A stretch of DNA of 64,000 nucleotides, from contig NC_090188.1 in NCBI RefSeq assembly GCF_024679245.1, forward strand, positions 38,991,992 through 39,055,991. Direction: 5' to 3'. This DNA comes from Pseudorasbora parva. Its lineage: Eukaryota; Chordata; Actinopteri; Cypriniformes; Gobionidae. Position 1 is the first letter of the stretch, and each line of letters opens with the position of its first letter. A program made the translations under genes and the position numbers. Positions 45,266-57,083 of the stretch are shown one piece after another. The notes beneath the pieces are model-generated. The model worked only from the letters and a program-made list of their open reading frames with translations, did no database searches and was not told the DNA's origin.

Positions 45266-46140
45266 CTTAAATTTAGATTTCATTGACTTATTCTCATGGG
45301 ATATTTCCATATTCTTAGATTCCTGAATCTTTGCAGAGTCTAAAGATACAAGATATTCTGGGATTCGCCTTACGTGTTGTGCAATGTTGTGATTTAACTT
45401 TTAAAAAACGAATATCTTTGAAAACGTTAGTATAGACATATGCTTATTAGAAATATGCTTATTATGACTACTGTTATTAAATAACATTTTATCAAAACAT
45501 GCAAAAAAACATACATTTACTGTAATTTATTATGCATGCAAATTATTGTTAAGTGGAATTTATAAGTTTATAAGACTTGGTTTATTCTTTATGTACAGCT
45601 ACTTTAGACATGTATCCACATTTGTTGATCAGTGCCTGTAATGTAGTTGCACAATTTTCAGTTGAATCCGAAGCAAAGGGTAAATGAATTAACTGAACAC
45701 AACACAAACACCATTAAGTGAATGAAAGGCAATCAGAAAGGCAATTCATGTAACTATTCGTTTCAATATGCATTGATACAGATTATTACTTTATTTGAAT
45801 GTTCCCTTGATATAACATGACACAGAGAAGTGTATTAAAAAGCATAAAATAAATGCATGGCATGATGACGTCAAGAACCTAGGAATTGGATTTTTGAACC
45901 GGGTTATTGAGCCGAACTGTCAAAGAAGAACCGGTTCGCGGAAATGAATCAGACTTTGCATCACTAATTTATTCAGATACACGTAGATCCGAACACTAGA
46001 TAAGATAACATGTAGTATAACATGGATCGGACGAAGACAGAGTGAACAAGGGAGAACTTAAATACAAACACTGATGACTGGAATAAAGAGGGGCGCAGGT
46101 GACAGATGAAGATAACTGAACATAGCTGAACCAAACTAGA
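45266..46140. other. Noncoding DNA; possible hAT right end near 45967
   Basis: Around 45880-45967 the sequence GAACCGGTTCGCGGAAATGA..CTTTGCATCACTA resembles a right end of TAGTGATG-type hAT elements (compare the left end at 23519). No left partner found. No gene seen. Confidence 0.35.
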
Positions 46141-46167
46141 CTAAGGAGGGTAACTAAGGAAATGCAA

Positions 46168-46250
46168 GCTGTGTCTCATTTCGGAAGGCTGTGTCCTCCG
46201 GAGGTCGCATTTGAAGGCTGCATACGTCATAAGGCTATCTCATTTTTAAA
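46168..46250. repeat. Short copy of the AGCTGTGTCTCATTT MITE
   Basis: AAGCTGTGTCTCATTTCGGAAGGCTG followed shortly by GAAGGCTGCATACGTCATAA. Same termini and subterminal words as the MITE at 30142-30740, but nearly all of the interior is gone and the right end is degenerate. Confidence 0.7.
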
Positions 46251-46361
46251 AAAAAGTGAATTCTTTACATAGAATCTTTCCAGTGTCCCACTGCAATCTT
46301 CCCAGAAGGAGAGTCGCGGACGAGGATTTCCCCAACGATGCAGTAGCAGTAGTCTGCCCTT

Positions 46362-47163
46362 TACTACCGGGCTCGATCTTTTAACGGGGAACTGAGACAC
46401 ATTCCTCCAGTCCAACAACGTTTCCTGTCCCCCTGGGAAAGCCGAGCTCTGCCCACCTGCATGGGTTTGGGATCATTGGGTGGGCTGACCGTGACAGATC
46501 TGTAGTGCTCGCGAACCTCAGGGATTCTTCTTGTGCGAGTGCGCTGATCTCGTAACTCCAATCGTGAGTCCACTCGTAGCACCAGCTCTATGAGAGCGTT
46601 GAGACTAGAGGGGAGGTCAAGAGTGTACACCTATTGTTGTCAGCCAGCCCATGCAGGAATCTGTTCCACCTGTACTCTTTGGCCAAAGTCTGAAAGTTAA
46701 TTATGTAGTCAGAAACAGGTCTATTGCCTTGATGGATTCCGGCGAGCCTCCGGGCCGCCTCGCGGTCGAAGACCCGTTTCATCTTTTCCGAGAGTGCCAG
46801 GAAAGAGGAACACTGGTCTCTATTCTCCCACGCCGCCGTTTCCCATCGTGCTGCAGGTCCCGTTAGGAGATTCATCACAAGTGCCACTTTGGCCATCACT
46901 GTAGAAAACGTTGTAGGTTGTAAGGAGAAAAATAAAGAACACCGGGTCAGAAAAGATCTGCATAGCTCTGCATGGCTCACCCGCATAGCGCTCCGGTGTA
47001 GGAATCAGTGGGTCATGTGGCCCGATGATGTTGTCTGGTTGCTGGGGAATGGACGGCGGGGCGAGCCTAGTGGGTGATCTCAGTTCTTGGATTTGGGTCG
47101 AGAGCTTGGACACCTGCGTCACTGCTGTTAGGGAGAAAATCCCGCCATCCTTGGTGGATCCAT
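46362..47163 (-). pseudogene. Ty3/gypsy gag relic
   Basis: Reading minus from ATG 47163 (MDPPRMAGF), then shifted frames: IPTPERYAGEPC (46820-47122), FLTRCSLFFSLQPTTFSTV, VMNLLTGPAARWETAAWEN, DREAARRLAGIHQGNRPVSD (46588-46986) and PMQVGRARLSQGDRKR (46364-46630). This series is the capsid-like gag of fish Ty3/gypsy elements (retrotransposon gag family, related to domesticated SIRH/RTL genes). The zinc knuckle after PMQVGR is lost, and no pol follows. Frameshifts near 46600, 46950 and 47120 make it a pseudogene. Confidence 0.8.
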
Positions 47164-47400
47164 ATTATGGTTAGATCGTTCTGTCCCATACTATAAAGAG
47201 AGACAGAAGAATCAAATAGCAAAGAATTACATTTTATTCAGCACACTCAAGTCTGCAACAATACTCATGAAAAGTCCTAGGACCACAGAAAGTCACACGT
47301 AAACAAGAACCAGCAGGCAGAGCAGAAACGCAAAGATCAACTATCGCGTGAAGGTAAGAGACACGTTGATATAGGCTTGGTAATGAGTGCAGCAAGTGGA
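47164..47400 (-). repeat. Probable 5' LTR end and leader of the gag relic
   Basis: Upstream of the gag ATG on the minus strand, the sequence has AATAAA (complement at 47233-47238) and then GTCTCTCTTTATAGTATGGG, the layout of an LTR end followed by a leader. The LTR start was not located, so limits are approximate. Confidence 0.4.
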
Positions 47401-47463
47401 GACGATGAGCTTCACATTCAGAGACCACGCCTCCAGCACCACTACACAACACGACAAGAAGGA

Positions 47464-47880
47464 GACAATGAATTGATGAACCGTGACATCGAAGAGATGG
47501 AGCAGGTTTGCAATGTCTCCTGGACCTTACAAGTCGGTCCAAGATGGGCTCCTGTAGAGCAGTGGTTCTCAAACCTGTCCTGGGGACCCCCAACCAGTAC
47601 ACATTTTGCATGTCTCCCTCATCAAACACACCTGATTCAAATCATCAGCTCATTAGTAGAGACTCTAAGATTTGAATTGGGTGTCTGATGAGGGAGACAT
47701 GCAAAATGTGCAGTGGTGAGGGGTCCCCAGGACAGGTTTGAGAACCACTGCTGTAGAGGACATTACCTTTGCCCCACAGGGTCCCTTTCTTGAGTCCATT
47801 TCTCAAGAAGATTTAGGAGCACAGAAACTCATCAACGCCACCCGCAAATTTTAGCAATAAAATAGCTAAGCTACTGGATC
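47464..47880 (+). pseudogene. Unidentified coding-like stretch split by a MITE
   Basis: The + frame with NRDIEEMEQVCNVSWTLQVG and RWAPVE is interrupted at 47560. Skipping the MITE and one target copy, it continues in the same frame as DITFAPQGPFLESISQEDLG and AQKLIN. The continuity suggests a once-coding exon, perhaps of a retrotransposon. I do not recognise the family. Confidence 0.4.
47560..47750. mobile_element. Foldback hAT MITE, 8-bp TSD
   Basis: Ends CAGTGGTTCTCAAACCTGTC and its complement GACAGGTTTGAGAACCACTG. Almost the whole 191 bp folds on itself (arms with GTCTCCCTCATCA and TGATGAGGGAGAC). The target duplication CTGTAGAG is at 47552-47559 and 47751-47758. The 8-bp length fits hAT. 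Confidence 0.92.
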
Positions 47881-48385
47881 ACTACAATCTATGACTCAGC
47901 AATGATGGGGTTATAAATGATTTAGGGTTCTCAATCGATTAAAATATTTCATCGCGATTAATCACATGATTGACATTAGTTAATGAATCACACATTTTTA
48001 TCAGTTCTAAATGTTCCTTAAATTAATATTTTAATAATCCAATCAACATGAGTATATAGACAACTATGCATGATTTATGCAAATACGTTTAATATTAGTA
48101 AAACCATACTCAGAGCATGAAATCTAGACAAGTATTAAAGGTCATAATATGTTTTTCAAAGAAATGAAAGTTTTAGCGTACATTCTGCTGGGAAGACTCA
48201 ATTACTACATCACTTATTTCCTACACTCTAATCCAATTATATTCTCATGCTTACTGTATAAAAGCTCAGTACTTACACATGTTTGATTTCGAAGATACTG
48301 AAGCGACGATGACACGCATCCTCCCCACCACCACCAGGATGGCCCTGTCCATACCTCCTGAGGGGTCTGCTGCGCCCCTGCCCTC
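47881..48385. other. Noncoding DNA, no gene recognised
   Basis: AT-rich, with no terminal repeats or coding similarity noticed. Confidence 0.45.
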
Positions 48386-48719
48386 GTCTTCGAGGGAGCA
48401 AGATGGCTGCCTGTTAAGGACTACAAAACCCAGGCTGCCTGAGAGAACAGGTGCAGCTAATGAGGCGAGGAACATGATATAATTGTGTGTGTGTGGCTGT
48501 GGAAGGAGAGGATCGGGAGCCAAGGAAAGATTAAGTTGTCTTGTCGTGAGCTGACATTTAAGTTTGCTTCTCTTTTGTTTGATCATTAAAAATTGCACGC
48601 CTGCATACTGAAGAAACTGTTGAAGTTGTGTTTGTCCAGGGAACCTGCACAACTCTAAGATCCTGAACCTCTCATTTTGTCACATATGGTGGAGAATGCG
48701 GGCAATTGGATGACTGCTG

Positions 48720-49145
48720 ATGTTCCAGAGTGAAGTGGAGGACCTCGCAGGCCTGTTTTCTAAGCTAAGTACACAGTCAATTGATGGTAAAATGGAAGAC
48801 TTACTGAAAGCAATGATAGAAAGTAGTAAAATCCAGCACCAAATCAAAGCGGCCTTACTGGAAGAAAAAAAGAGGGCTAATAACCTTAAAGTTCAAGAAT
48901 TGAAACTGAAACAAACTCAAGATGGTAGCAAGATACAGGCTGGTGACTTTATTCCTAAAATGGAAGAGAATGATGATGTTGAAGCTTACCTGCATGCTTT
49001 TGAGAGTACTGTGGTCAGAGAAAATGGCCAACAGTACTCCAACAGGCCAAAGAGGTAAGATGGAGCAAATGGGCCAAGCTATTGGCATCATTCTTATCGG
49101 GAGAGGCACAGAAGGCATTCCTAGATCTAGACCCTACACTAGCCA
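48720..49145 (+). pseudogene. gypsy gag fragment
   Basis: Frame 48720-49058 is a basic/coiled region (LLEEKKRANNLKVQELKLKQ) followed by IPKMEENDDVEAYLHAFEST, the start of a gag-type capsid domain in fish gypsy elements. A frameshift near 49045 moves to FLSGEAQKAFLDLDPTLA, after which the sequence jumps directly into RT (about 49152). Confidence 0.7.
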
Positions 49146-49151
49146 ATAGCC

Positions 49152-49975
49152 CCCATCAGCAGTATGCTGCTGCTTATTTAGATGATGTGGTTATCCATAG
49201 TTCATACTGGGAAAGCCATCTTGGATTGGTACAGAAGTTACTGGATTCCCTTAGAGAGGCAGCCTTGACTGCAAACCCACAAAAATGTAAGATTGCCTAC
49301 AGCAAAACAGAGTATCTAGGCTACACAATAGGCAGGGGTTCAGTACAACCTCAAGAAGCCAAAGTTGGGGCAATTAAAAACTGGCCTAGACCACAAACCA
49401 AGAAACAAATAAAGTCCTTCCTGGGCCTGGACAATTATTACAGGAGGTTTCCAACTTCTCCAGTCTGGTTGCACCCATTACAGAACTAACATCTAACAGA
49501 CACTCCAGAATGGTAAGCTGGAGCAAAGAGGCAGAGAAGGGCTTCTAAAAATGAAAGATGATGCTGTGTTCCAGACCAATCTTGAAATCCCCAGACTTCA
49601 CAATAGAATTGATGGTGCAGACTGATGCCTCTGAGGTGGGTCTAGGAGCAGTCCTGTCTCAAACACATAAAGGTGAGGAACATCCTGTACTTTACATCAG
49701 TAGGAAATTGAAAAATTATGGAAAAATTATGCCACCATTGAGAAGGAGTGTCTGGCTGTTAAATGGGCACTAGAGACACTCAAGTACTACTTATTGGGGA
49801 GGAAATATGTATTGATGACAGACCATGCACCGCTGCAATGAATGGCCCGGAATAAGGAGAGCAATGGCAGAATAACTGGATGGTTTCTAAGTCTGCAAGC
49901 ATTTAACTTCTCTGTTGTCCACAGGCCAGGACTATACCATGGACATGCTGATGCCCTCTCGCTCAAGGATGTCCT
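49152..49975 (+). pseudogene. gypsy RT palm and RNase H fragment
   Basis: Begins just before the catalytic box AAYLDDVVIHS (about 49170-49200), then RT thumb/connection (GYTIGRGSVQPQEAKV, IKSFLGLDNYYRRF). After a frameshift, RNase H follows with VQTDASEVGLGAVLSQ (catalytic Asp), EEHPVLYISRKL, LMTDHAPLQ and HRPGLYHGHADALS. RT upstream of the YLDD box is deleted. Stops occur near 49487, 49547 and 49840. Confidence 0.85.
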
Positions 49976-50172
49976 CTTCACAGCGGCCTGCTAACGAGGG
50001 CCTCAGAGCAATGGAGGGGGGTATGTGGCATCATAAGAGGGCTTGTGGTAGAAGACAGATACATTGCTCTAAGATGGCTGGAGCAAGAGGGCGTCTTGTA
50101 AAACCTACCCTTCCCAGGTTACCCCACGTGGACACGAGGGGGCAAGATGGCTGCCTGTTAAGGACTACAATG

Positions 50173-51698
50173 AGGGCATGAAGGTCCCTTTCCACTACAT
50201 CCCAAAGATGCTCTATTAGGCTGCATTTACACTGCAGGTCTTGATGCACAATACCGATTTGGTGACTATATCCGTTTTTTTTTTTTTTTGACGACCCGCT
50301 TACATCATCTTTTCAAAAGCAACCCGTATCTGATATTTGCATTTACACTGTACACTGGCAAAACAGCCCAAGACATTCTTAACCGGTGAAAGGAAGTAAA
50401 ATGCGATATGCAATGGATGCAGACAAAATTATTGTAAAATGTTTTGCTGTCTGCACTGTTCCACACATCTTTAAAGGTTGGCAAAACATTTCTCTCGTAC
50501 GGTGGAGAAAAAGAGGAGAGCCCTTGACAGAGTTTCCAGGTTGTCACAAAAAAACCCGTCCAATTGCAACTGAAAACTGTGTTAAAGTAGCCCAATTCTG
50601 CATGAAAACCGCAGACTTGGCAACACTGGCCCTTGATCGCAGTTTGTGTCCACCTGAGTTGATGTCATTCGCCTCTGTCCTTTTTTCAATGACGTACGAT
50701 TGGCATTTACTGGGGAATATCCGATTTGACCGCTTACACGGCAGATGCTAATGCACGCATCCGAATCATATCGGATTTATTACCACATATGAGTGAGGCC
50801 TAAATCTGATCTGAGGATATCGGAATTCATGCGTTTTTTTTAATGCTTACACGTTCACATGTCATATCCGATCTGTGCTACATGAGAGGAAAAAATCGGA
50901 ATTGTCACTTGAGCCATGCAGTGTAAATGGGGCCTTAGGTTGAGATCTGGTGACTATGGGGGCCATTTTAGTACAGTGTACTCATTATCATGTTAAAGAA
51001 ACCAATTTAAAATGATTTAAGCTTTGTGACATGGTGCATTATCCTGCTGGAAGTAGCCATCAGAGGATGGTACATTGTGGTCATAAAGGGATGGACATGG
51101 TCAGAAACAATGCTTAGGTAGGCCGTGACATTTAAACGATGCCAAATTGACACTAAGGGGCCTAAAGTATGCCAAGAAAACATCCCCCACACCATTACAC
51201 CAGCCTGCACAATGGTAACAAGGCATGATGGATCCATGACTCTATCATCTGAATGTCTGAATGTCCAGTCTTCAACTGTCCAATTTAGGTGAGCTTGTGC
51301 AAATTGTAGCCTCTTTTTCCTATTTGTAGTGAAGATGAGTGGTACCCGGTGGGGTCCTCTGCTGTTGTAGCCCATCCGCCTCAAGGTTGTGCGTGTTGTG
51401 GCTTCACAAATGATTTGCTGCATACCTTGGTTGTAACGAGTTATTTCAGTCAAAGTTGCTCTTCTATCATCTTGAATCAGCTGGCCTATTCTCTTCTGAC
51501 CTCTAGCATCAACAAGGCATTTTCCGCCACAGGACTGCAGCATACTGGATGTTTTTCCCTTTTCACACCATTCTTTGTTAATGAATTCTTAACTTTGTTT
51601 AGAAATGGATGTTCGTGAAAATCCCAGTAACTGAGCAGATTGTGAAATACTCAGATCGGCCCATTTGGCACCAACAACCATACCACGCTCAAAATTGC
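50173..51698 (-). pseudogene. Tc1-like transposase, interrupted
   Basis: Minus strand, N to C. Helix-turn-helix start FERGMVVGAKWADLSIS (about 51690-51640), then frame 51007-51543 with RRATLTEITRYNQ, RTTLRRMGYNSRGP and the first catalytic Asp region (NWTVEDWTFRHSDD, VMVWGMFSWHTLGPLV). Shifted frames give QQDNAPCH (second Asp) near 51050. The Glu region SPDLNLIEHLWDVVE is split by a MITE at its Pro-Asp-Leu codons (about 50938-50960 and 50175-50215). It stops at 50172, where gypsy LTR begins. Frameshifts and the insertion make it inactive. Confidence 0.87.
50219..50934. mobile_element. Harbinger-type MITE in the Tc1 transposase
   Basis: Ends GGCTGCATTTACACTGCAGG and the complement of GGCCCCATTTACACTGCATG, flanked by the 3-bp duplication TTA (50216-50218, 50935-50937), the TWA target typical of PIF/Harbinger. 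Removing it restores continuity of the Tc1 coding sequence. No coding capacity in its 716 bp. Confidence 0.85.
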
Positions 51699-51702
51699 TT
51701 AA

Positions 51703-52737
51703 CCCTTTCGCACGTACGTTCTTAAAAATAAGACTGGCAGCCTGGCGTGAGTTTTTTTATTGCGACCGTTATTATGCAATGACATGCGTTCTAATTTCCA
51801 TGGTAACACACATCAACCTTGACACGTGAGGTTTCGCAGTGACGCAGTCACAATGGCGCTTGTGGTGGATGACCGCGTGCAGGTGAGCACTCTATGAATG
51901 TTTTGCTTTATTTTTTAATTCAAAACCTTTCACATTATTTTTTAGCGTGTACACTCTATGGTTGACATGTTTATGTTGCTATTTTTCCCCACTGCTTTGA
52001 ATTTCGCGTGCACACGGCATTTTGCATCTCCCTCACAACATCCGCTTGACAAATGGTGAGTATATTTTTGTTTTTTTCCTCCTATTTTGGAGCATATATA
52101 ATTATTTACAAACATGCAATAAATATGAATAAAGATGTTAAAAAATTCTCTTGTAAAACGAACAGTTACTCAATAATGTGGACGTTCAAATGTCATGTTT
52201 GTCGTTTTGCACATTGCAAATATTCTCCGTGCATTCGGTAGTTATTAGGGTTCAGTTGACCTGATACGTAACATGAATATATTATTTATGTTTTAGTGTT
52301 AATATTGTTACTGAGTTTTATATTTCATTAGCAAAGCAGAGAAAAGCTATATGGTCACGCCTCACTTACTATTAGCTTGCATATAGTTTACATGATGTCA
52401 AATGCATACATGATGACCTTTTCTCTGCTTTGCTAGTCAGAATGTGTTGTATAAGTTTAGCATAATTCAAACGTATGTCATTTGTTATAAAGAAATTACA
52501 AAATGTACACATTTCATTCATCTTTTATTAAATCTCCTCAATTTAAGCTAAATGTTTTTTTTGTTTAGACTATACACTTTCTAATAAAATTACAAAACAA
52601 ATTATAAATATAATTACAATGAACAACAATCAAAATAGTATTATAAACAAAACAATAAATATACTGTGGTAAAACAATCTTTAAAACAAACTATATACAT
52701 ATGTTTATACTTACTAATAACAAATTACAAATATAAA
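51703..52737. other. TTAA-element left end and noncoding DNA
   Basis: TTAA (51699-51702) followed by CCCTTTCGCACGTACG looks like a piggyBac-type terminus. Near 51854 ATGGCGCTTGTGGTGGATGA ends soon at a GTGAGC donor, possibly a first exon of a lost transposase. A hairpin lies at 52329-52435. No right terminus was found before the tandem array. Confidence 0.4.
52329..52435. repeat. 18-bp perfect inverted repeat
   Basis: TAGCAAAGCAGAGAAAAG (52329-52346) and CTTTTCTCTGCTTTGCTA (52418-52435), 71 bp apart. Might be a small MITE; no target duplication identified. Confidence 0.85.
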
Positions 52738-54873
52738 TATAGCTGCAAGCAGCCATTATCGGGGCCAAGCGCAAAGAAGAAGACAAGACATGCCAGCATG
52801 GCTGGAAGTCTCAAGCCAACTGCAACAATGAGCCATTAAGGACCTATTAAGTTGATTTTAGGCAAAATAGCAGTCAAATTTTAAATACAGTCAATAATAA
52901 TGGTTTAATGGTTTATCACTTTCGACCAATAGGTGTCACTGTTACGAAACTGATGTGGTTTAGTCAGATTGAGATGACAATGACACATGCAAAGTTTGGT
53001 GTCAATATGTCAAAGCATTGCAGAGATACAGCCTCAAGAGTAATTTTTGCATCATGGCTCAACTCTGTTGCAGTGGTATATGAAAACTGTTTTGTCTATC
53101 AATCCGAAATCCATAACTATTTGTCAGCATGGTCTGAAGACGATACGGATCAATTTTGGTGAAAATCGGACAAACGGTCTAGGATGAGTTTGAAAAAGTA
53201 GGTTTTTAACAAATAACAAGACGGAGGACAGATAGGTTTGCAAAATATGGCACAATTGGTATCCATGTTCTCGGCATGAGCCATTGACTGTATTATGACC
53301 AGTTTCATTACAATGGGTTAATTTAATCAAAAGTTATTCGCATTTCTGTACATTTTATTACAACTTTTGACCACAAGGTGGCGCTACCCCGAAACTTTTT
53401 GAGTATCTTCAGGACATGGAGCGGAAGACACATACCGAGTTTTGTAACGATACGCTAATGCATTCTTAAATTATAGCATTAGCATTTTAAACCATAATAC
53501 TGCATTGAAGTCAATGGGAATTTCATGTTTTGTTTTATTATAGCGCCACCAAGAGGCACAATCCCACCAATTTTTTTATGTGTCCTCATAGTGAGCCCAT
53601 ACATATGTGTGTCAAGTTTGGTGAAAATATCTCATTTTGTTTTGGAGTTATAGACATTTATATGAAAAAACACGTAAAAAAGGACTGACACCTGACTTTG
53701 ATTGGATTTTACTACCCCTTACTATCAATATTTTGAGATTTGGGCATTAGCGTATAGCTATCGACCTATGTTTCCGAACTTCTGAGGCTGGTTTCGTCTC
53801 GATCGGACTAGCGGTTTCGAAGATATCAGCAAATGTTTTTTAAGCACTAAATTACAACTCTGCGCAAACCATATGCCGAAACCTGGCAAGTCTGGTATCG
53901 TTGGAGTCGGCAAGGATTCAGGAGACCAAAAAACACACTCCCATCAAAATATGTCAACCACACCCAAAGTTATAAGCGTTTGAAAAAAAAAATTCTCCAC
54001 TAGGTGGCGCTGTTTCGAAACTTCTCAGGCTACTTCAGGGCATCGTGGTGATGACCCATACCAAGTTTCATAACAATCTGTTCATGCGTTCATAAAATAC
54101 AGCATTTTTGCACATAATTCAAAATGGCCGACATCCAAAATGGCCGACATGGTAAAATTGGATATCAGTCGACTCGGCATGACGCCCTGAATCTAATGAG
54201 ACCAATTTTATGATTTTTGGATAAACGGTTCAGAAGTTATAAGCCAAAATAGGCATTTTTCGTATCTCCGGACAGGTAGGTGGCGCTGCGCCGAAACGCT
54301 GCATGTTGCTTCAAGTCATGCTTGTGATGACATGTACCAAGGTTGGTTTGAATACGATAAAGCGTTGCGGAGATATAGCCTTTAGTGTGTTTTTGCAACC
54401 TCCACGTAAAATTTGTTTGTGCGTTTATTGAAAACGATTGGACGAATCAACTTGAATTCCATAACTTTTTGTCAACATGCTCTGAAGATGATCTGTTTCA
54501 ATTTTCGTGAAAATCGGAGCAACGGCCTAGGAGGAGTTCGAAAAAGTAGGTTTTTCAGAAAATTCAAAATGGCGGGAAAATTTGCATACCGGAAAATGAC
54601 ATCATAGGGTGAAATCGAATCGGCTTGAGCCAAGGAATCCGATGAAAAAAGAATTTTGTTTCTAGCCCTTAGGGGTCAAAAGTTATAAGCATAAATATGA
54701 GTGAAACTTTGGACAGGTGGTGGCGCTAGAGAGATTGAGTTAGAGGCACCAAATTTGCTATAGTGACAGCTCAGACTGGCCTCTATGAGTGTGCCAAATT
54801 TCACAACTTTTTACCATACGGTTCTATGGGCTGCCAGAGACTCCTATGGCGGAAGAAGAAGCAGAATAATAAA
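52738..54873 (+). repeat. Array unit 1 (left edge, most diverged)
   Basis: 2136 bp. Preceded by unrelated AT-rich sequence, so this marks the array's left boundary. Around 53190-53340 it differs from the other units at many positions (for example GACGGAGGACAG where they have GATGGAGCACAG). It ends GCAGAATAATAAA without the terminal 3' hairpin. Confidence 0.93.
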
Positions 54874-57083
54874 TATAGCTGCAAGCAGCCATTATCGGGG
54901 CCAAGCGCAAAGAAGAAGACAAGACATGCCAGCATGGCTGGAAGTCTCAAGCCAACTGCAACAATGAGCCATTAAGGACCTATTAAGTTGATTTTAGGCA
55001 AAATAGCAGTCAAATTTTAAATACAGTCAATAATAATGGTTTAATGGTTTATCACTTTCGACCAATAGGTGTCACTGTTACGAAACTGATGTGGTTTAGT
55101 CAGATTGAGATGACAATGACACATTCAAAGTTTGGTGTCAATATGTCAAAGCATTGCAGAGATACAGCCTCAAGAGTAATTTTTGCATCATGGCTCAACT
55201 CTGTTGCAGTGGTATATGAAAACTGTTTTGTCTATCAATCCGAAATCCATAAGTATTTGTCAGCATGGTCTGAAGACGATACGGATCAATTTTGGTGAAA
55301 ATCGGACAAACGGTCTAGGATGAGTTTGAAAAAGTAGATTTTTAACAAATAACAAGATGGAGCACAGATATGTTTGCAAAATATGGCAAAATTGGTATCT
55401 ATCTTCTCGGCATGAGCCAATGAATGTATTATGACCAGTCTCATTACAATAGGCTAATTTAATCAAAAGTTATTAGCATTTTTGTACATTTTATTACAAC
55501 TTTTGAGCACAAGGTGGCGCTGCCCCGAAACTTTTTGAATATCTTCGGGACATAGAGCGGAAGACACATACCGAGTTTTGTAATGATACACTAGTGCATT
55601 CTTAAATTATAGCATTAGCATTTTAAACCGTAATACTGCATTGAAGTCAATGGGAATTTCATGTTTTGTTTTATTATAGCGCCACCAAGAGGCACAATCC
55701 CACCAATTTTTTTATGTGTCCTCGTAGTGAGCCCATACATATGTGTGTCAAGTTTGGTGAAAATATTTCATTTTGTTTTGGAGTTATAGACATTTATATG
55801 AAAAAACACGTAAAAAATGACTGACACCTGACTTTGATTGGATTTTACTACCCCTTACTATCAATATTTTGAGATTTGGGCATTAGCGTATAGCTATCGA
55901 CCTATGTTTCCGAACTTCTGAGGCTGGTTTCGTCTCGATCGGACTAGCGGTTTCGAAGATATCAGCAAATGTTTTTTAAGCACTAAATTACAACTCTGCG
56001 CAAACCATATGCCGAAACCTGGCAAGTCTGGTATCGTTGGAGTCGGCAAGGATTCAGGAGACCAAAAAACACACTCCCATCAAAATATGTCAACCACACC
56101 CAAAGTTATAAGCGTTTGAAAAAAAAAATTATCCACTAGGTGGCGCTGTTTCGAAACTTCTCAGGCTACTTCAGGGCATCGTGGTGATGACCCATACCAA
56201 GTTTCATAACAATCCGTTCATGCGTTCATAAAATACAGCATTTTTGCACATAATTCAAAATGGCCGACATCCAAAATGGCCGACATGGTAAAATTGGATA
56301 TCAGTCGACTCGGCATGACGCCCTGAATCTAATGAGACCAATTTTATGATTTTTGGATAAACGGTTCAGAAGTTATAAGCCAAAATAGGCATTTTTCGTA
56401 TCTCCGGACAGGTAGGTGGCGCTGCGCCGAAACGCTGCATGTTGCTTCAAGTCATGCTTGTGATGACATGTACCAAGGTTGGTTTGAATACGATAAAGCG
56501 TTGCGGAGATATAGCCTTTAGTGTGTTTTTGCAACCTCCACGTAAAATTTGTTTGTGCGTTTATTGAAAACGATTGGACGAATCAACTTGAATTCCATAA
56601 CTTTTTGTCAACATGCTCTGAAGATGATCTGTTTCAATTTTCGTGAAAATCGGAGCAACGGCCTAGGAGGAGTTCGAAAAAGTAGGTTTTTCAGAAAATT
56701 CAAAATGGCGGGAAAATTTGCATACCGGAAAATGACATCATAGGGTGAAATCGAATCGGCTTGAGCCAAGGAATCCGATGAAAAAAGAATTTTGTTTCTA
56801 GCCCTTAGGGGTCAAAAGTTATAAGCATAAATATGAGTGAAACTTTGGACAGGTGGTGGCGCTAGAGGGATTGAGTTAGAGGCACCAAATTTGCTATAGT
56901 GACAGCTCAGACTGGCCTCTATGAGTGTGCCAAATTTCACAACTTTTTACCATACGGTTCTATGGGCTGCCAGAGACTCCTATGGCGGAAGAAAAAGAAG
57001 AAGAAGAAGAAGCAGAATAATAATAATAGGAACACTAACAATTTCAATAGGTGCCTCCGCACCTTCGGTGCTTGGCCCCTAAA
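54874..57083 (+). repeat. Array unit 2 (with 3' hairpin)
   Basis: 2210 bp. Ends with the full 3' terminus including AGGTGCCTCCGCACCTTCGG and GCTTGGCCCCTAAA. Private differences include ACACATTCAAAG near 55120 and ATCCACTAGG near 56130. Confidence 0.93.

Larger units (their letters stand above)
48386..50172 (+). mobile_element. Second Ty3/gypsy relic with truncated LTRs
   Basis: A 5' LTR remnant (48386-48684, ending GTCACA) and a 3' LTR remnant (50024-50172) share GCAAGATGGCTGCCTGTTAA and GGACTACAA. The 3' LTR follows a purine-rich tract (GGAGGGGGGTA, about 50013-50023) and begins TGTGGCATC. Internal remnants in order are gag, RT and RNase H, all on +. Integrase, protease and most of RT are missing. 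The 5' LTR lacks its first part and the 3' LTR its last part, where a Tc1 relic abuts. Confidence 0.82.
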
